DNA of 64,000 bases from Bifidobacterium anseris (GTDB lineage: Bacteria > Actinomycetota > Actinomycetes > Actinomycetales > Bifidobacteriaceae). The stretch covers positions 434,001 through 498,000 of the forward strand of contig NZ_NMYC01000005.1 in NCBI RefSeq assembly GCF_002860345.1. The letters run 5' to 3'. The notes beneath the pieces are model-generated. The model saw nothing but the letters and a program-made list of their open reading frames with translations, made no database searches and was not told where the DNA came from. Below are positions 61,819 through 64,000 of the stretch, in pieces. Positions within the stretch are counted from its first letter, which is position 1. Each line of letters starts with the position of its first letter. A program made the position numbers and the translations under genes.

Positions 61819-62529
61819 ATGGCGGACGCCGACGAACGTGAGGTCGCGAAGCTCGAGGCCGAGCCGCGCCCGACACCCACCGAGCCGGAAAGCGGTCAGG
61901 AGATGGAGGAGAACCTCGTCTCGAAGCACCCCGAGGCCACGATCCCCGAATCGGACGTGTCGCTTGCCGACATCGAACGCAGCCGCTCGCATCCGGTGCG
62001 CTGGGCACTCGGCTGCATCCTCGTACTCGCCGCGCTCGTGTTCCCGTATTGGGCCGGCCGTTCGCTCGCGGTGCGGCACACGGCGCAGATCGTGCACCGT
62101 TTCGCGAACGTCGACCCGCGCGGCATCGCGCTTGTGGCCTGGGCGGTCACCGTATTCGCGTTCGTCTCACTCGCGATGATGATTGTCGACCGACGCAAGA
62201 TCCCGTGGTTCACGTCTTTCCTCGTCTTCCTGTGCGCCGAACAGTTCATTTCGGGCGTGTCGCTGCTCAGGTTCGATTTCTGGCATTCGACCTACGTCAT
62301 GTACGGCGACTCCGCGCGCATCGCGAACGCCGCGAACCTCGGTATCATCGCCGCGTCGCTTGCGCTCGCCGTCTTCGCCGTCGTCTGGGTGGGGCTGCTC
62401 GTCATCATCAGGAAGGATTCGCCGCTCAACGTGCTCACGCATGTGTGGACGTCGCTGCTGCTGTGGTTCGTCTTCGAAGTGGTCGCGCTGCTCATCGTGA
62501 TGTTCGGCGGCATGCTGACGATCGTCTGA
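61819..62529 (+). CDS. Conserved-type membrane protein, five predicted spans, unknown function
   Basis: 236 residues; AAGGGAGG lies before the ATG. The first 60 residues are acidic and soluble (ADADEREVAKLEAEPRPTP, then EEN and IPESD). Five hydrophobic segments follow: about 60-80, 94-115, 122-142, 170-195 and 210-236. Short charged loops separate them (VDRRKIPW, RKDSPLN). No family is recognised from motifs, and no neighbour suggests a role. It converges on the dehydrogenase gene with a shared terminator. Confidence 0.8.
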   Translation: MADADEREVAKLEAEPRPTPTEPESGQEMEENLVSKHPEATIPESDVSLADIERSRSHPVRWALGCILVLAALVFPYWAGRSLAVRHTAQIVHRFANVDPRGIALVAWAVTVFAFVSLAMMIVDRRKIPWFTSFLVFLCAEQFISGVSLLRFDFWHSTYVMYGDSARIANAANLGIIAASLALAVFAVVWVGLLVIIRKDSPLNVLTHVWTSLLLWFVFEVVALLIVMFGGMLTIV

Positions 62530-62553
62530 CCACAATCAGTCATCCGCATAAGC

Positions 62554-62599
62554 AAAAACGGCCGTCCCCGCCGCACATGGCGGAGACGGCCGTTTTTTT
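62554..62599. terminator. Bidirectional terminator
   Basis: AAAAACGGCCGTC / GACGGCCGTTTTTTT with a stem-rich loop. The A-run on one side and T-run on the other allow it to serve both convergent genes. Confidence 0.9.
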
Positions 62600-62627
62600 C
62601 GCACGTGCGACTGCGTGAACGCTCAGT

Positions 62628-63599
62628 TCAGCGCAGGCCGATGCGCTCGAGGTTCTCCTTGACGTGCGCGCAGCTCGCGTGGAACTCGGCGAGCTCGGCG
62701 TCCGACAGATCGAAGTGCATGACCTCCTCGACGCCGTCGGCGCCGACGACGCACGGCAGTGACGTGAAGAATCCCTCCTCGCCGTAGTCGCCGGTCATCA
62801 GCGTCGAGCACGGCGTGATGTAATGCTCGTTTGAGACGACGGCGCGCACGAGGCGGCATGCGGCGTCGGCGACGGCGAACTCGGTGCAGTGCTTGCCGGC
62901 GTAGGTCACGTAGCCGCCGTGTCGCGCCTCCTCCTCGACCTCGGCCTCGTCGAAGCCGAAGCGTTCCGGCTGCTCGCTCCTGAGCTGCGCGAGCGGCTTG
63001 CCGCCGAAGTTGACGGCGCTCCACGCGGCGAACATGCTGCTGCCGTGTTCGCCGAGCATGTACGCGCAGATCGAATGCTGGTCGTAGCCGGTCGCGCGCG
63101 ACAGCGCGTACTTGAGGCGGCTCGAGTCGAGCGCAGTGCCGGTGCCGATGACGCGGCGCGGGTCGATGCCGGAGAGTTTCCAGATTTCGGTGGCGACGAC
63201 GTCGCAGGGATTCGCGATGCTCACCCAGACGCCGTCGAATCCGGCATCGGCGATCGGCTTGATGAACTTCTTCGCCGTGTCGGTCGTGTAGAACAGTTCG
63301 CCGTCGCGATCCTTGCTTGCGAGGCTGACCTTGCCGGCGGCGTTGACGATGACGTCGCATTCGGCGAGCCGACCGTAGTCCTCGCCGCAGTTGACGAGCG
63401 CGACGTTGTGAGGGCAGAACGCGAGCGAATCGCCGAGGTCCTGCACTTCCGCCGCGAGCTTGGCGCTGTGGTCCTCGTCGCCGGAGCACTGCTCCGTCAT
63501 GTACAGTTCGTCGGCGATGCCCTGCAGCACGAGGTTGTTCGCGACGTGCGCGCCCACATGTCCCATGCCGATGATGCCGACCTTCGTGACTGTGCCCAT
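62628..63599 (-). CDS. L-lactate/L-2-hydroxyacid dehydrogenase (LDH/HicDH family)
   Basis: NAD-dependent reduction of a 2-oxo acid, 323 residues. ATG at 63599 follows GGGAGGTAGC on the minus strand; the frame runs further upstream without a site. The Rossmann motif is GIIGMGHVGAH (residues 8-18). The catalytic set is visible: Asp158 and Arg161 in GTGTALDSSRLKYA, and His185 in LGEHGSS. The specificity loop reads AAGKVSLASKDRDGE, without the QKPGETR of ordinary lactate dehydrogenase, so 2-hydroxyisocaproate or another hydroxyacid may be the substrate. In bifidobacteria lactate is a major product, and a second ldh elsewhere could be the main enzyme. Confidence 0.9.
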   Translation of the reverse strand: MGTVTKVGIIGMGHVGAHVANNLVLQGIADELYMTEQCSGDEDHSAKLAAEVQDLGDSLAFCPHNVALVNCGEDYGRLAECDVIVNAAGKVSLASKDRDGELFYTTDTAKKFIKPIADAGFDGVWVSIANPCDVVATEIWKLSGIDPRRVIGTGTALDSSRLKYALSRATGYDQHSICAYMLGEHGSSMFAAWSAVNFGGKPLAQLRSEQPERFGFDEAEVEEEARHGGYVTYAGKHCTEFAVADAACRLVRAVVSNEHYITPCSTLMTGDYGEEGFFTSLPCVVGADGVEEVMHFDLSDAELAEFHASCAHVKENLERIGLR

Positions 63600-63784
63600 A
63601 TGTGCTACCTCCCTGATGCTCGCGTCTGCGTTCTCTATGTTGTTCTGTGTTCGCTGAACGGCGATGATGTTCGCTGAACATTGTCGGACGCGGCTGTTGC
63701 GCCGTCGTTGATAGGACGCCGCGCTTCCACCTTGGGCGAACAAAAGGGTCACATCGTGGACGTTGGCATGGGCTTGGCGATTGA

Positions 63785-63814
63785 TTGCGCGCCGTCGTGG
63801 GTCGTGTGTATAGT
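63785..63814 (+). promoter_or_regulatory. Promoter of rpsO
   Basis: TTGCGC (63785-63790), 18-base spacer, TATAGT (63809-63814), 83 bases before the GTG start. Confidence 0.55.
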
Positions 63815-63897
63815 GGCCGATTGGCGTGTTTCGCCCGCGGATGGAGAGCGCACCGGCATCGGGCCGGCAGCACCGCGCAGTCTACAAGGAGGATGCC

Positions 63898-64000
63898 GTG
63901 GCACTGACGGCTGAAGAAAAGCAGGACATCATCGCTAAGTACGCTACCCATGAAGGTGACACCGGCTCCCCGGAGGTCCAGGTCGCGCTGCTCACCAAGC
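63898..64000 (+). CDS. rpsO: 30S ribosomal protein S15, truncated by window end
   Basis: First 34 codons visible, GTG start with AAGGAGG seven bases upstream. The translation starts [20 protein letters not shown] and continues [13 protein letters not shown], the conserved S15 N-terminus. It binds 16S rRNA early in small-subunit assembly. The rest lies outside the window; pnp commonly follows. Confidence 0.95.
   Translation, partial: MALTAEEKQDIIAKYATHEGDTGSPEVQVALLTK

Overview
This 64-kb window is chromosomal DNA from a high-GC actinobacterium, almost certainly a Bifidobacterium. Three things point there: a single-polypeptide type I fatty-acid synthase (about 3,100 residues) followed by its own acpS and preceded by birA, bioY, accBC and accD; sortase-built pili with Fim/Spa-type backbone and tip subunits; and the tRNA-Trp, secE, nusG, rplK, rplA order together with rplU, rpmA, obg and proB. 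No species assignment is attempted. Most genes lie on the + strand.

Layout. 1-8.7 kb: the end of an ABC exporter (ATPase plus FtsX-type permease), an AEC-family carrier, dapE and RNase E/G. 9.2-25.9 kb: a pilus locus with two homologous cassettes, each a giant LPXTG tip adhesin plus an isopeptide-type backbone pilin (9353-15374 and 17586-23670). One class C sortase and one small Cna_B surface protein with an unusual sorting signal follow. A nuclease-like gene sits between the cassettes. 25.9-31.7 kb: an accessory patch with inverted repeats, a MITE-like element, an ATPase remnant, rplU-rpmA, a HipB/HipA-like toxin-antitoxin pair behind three evenly spaced operators, and a small membrane protein. 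31.7-36.5 kb: obg, proB and an aminotransferase. 37.0-40.4 kb: tRNA-Trp, secE, nusG, rplK, rplA. 40.5-60.2 kb: a PucR/FasR-like regulator, a large membrane protein, birA, bioY, accBC, accD, fas and acpS. 60.3-64 kb: tRNA-Gly, a second MITE copy, a YbaK/ProX deacylase, a small membrane protein, a lactate/hydroxyacid dehydrogenase and the start of rpsO.

How the genes fit together. BioY imports biotin and BirA attaches it to AccBC. AccBC with AccD makes malonyl-CoA, Fas uses it, and AcpS activates the Fas carrier domain. The sortase presumably polymerises both pilin cassettes, and the tip proteins carry Ig-like and CBM26-like modules that suggest glycan binding.

Repeats. Intergenic space holds at least three families of short G-rich tandem repeats, each read here in one strand orientation. 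It also holds four long inverted repeats (118-129 bp) whose arms differ between copies but stay complementary within a copy, and two nearly identical 355-358 bp elements, each flanked by its own 9-bp target duplication. Repeat, operator and promoter calls were made by eye; no database search was run.
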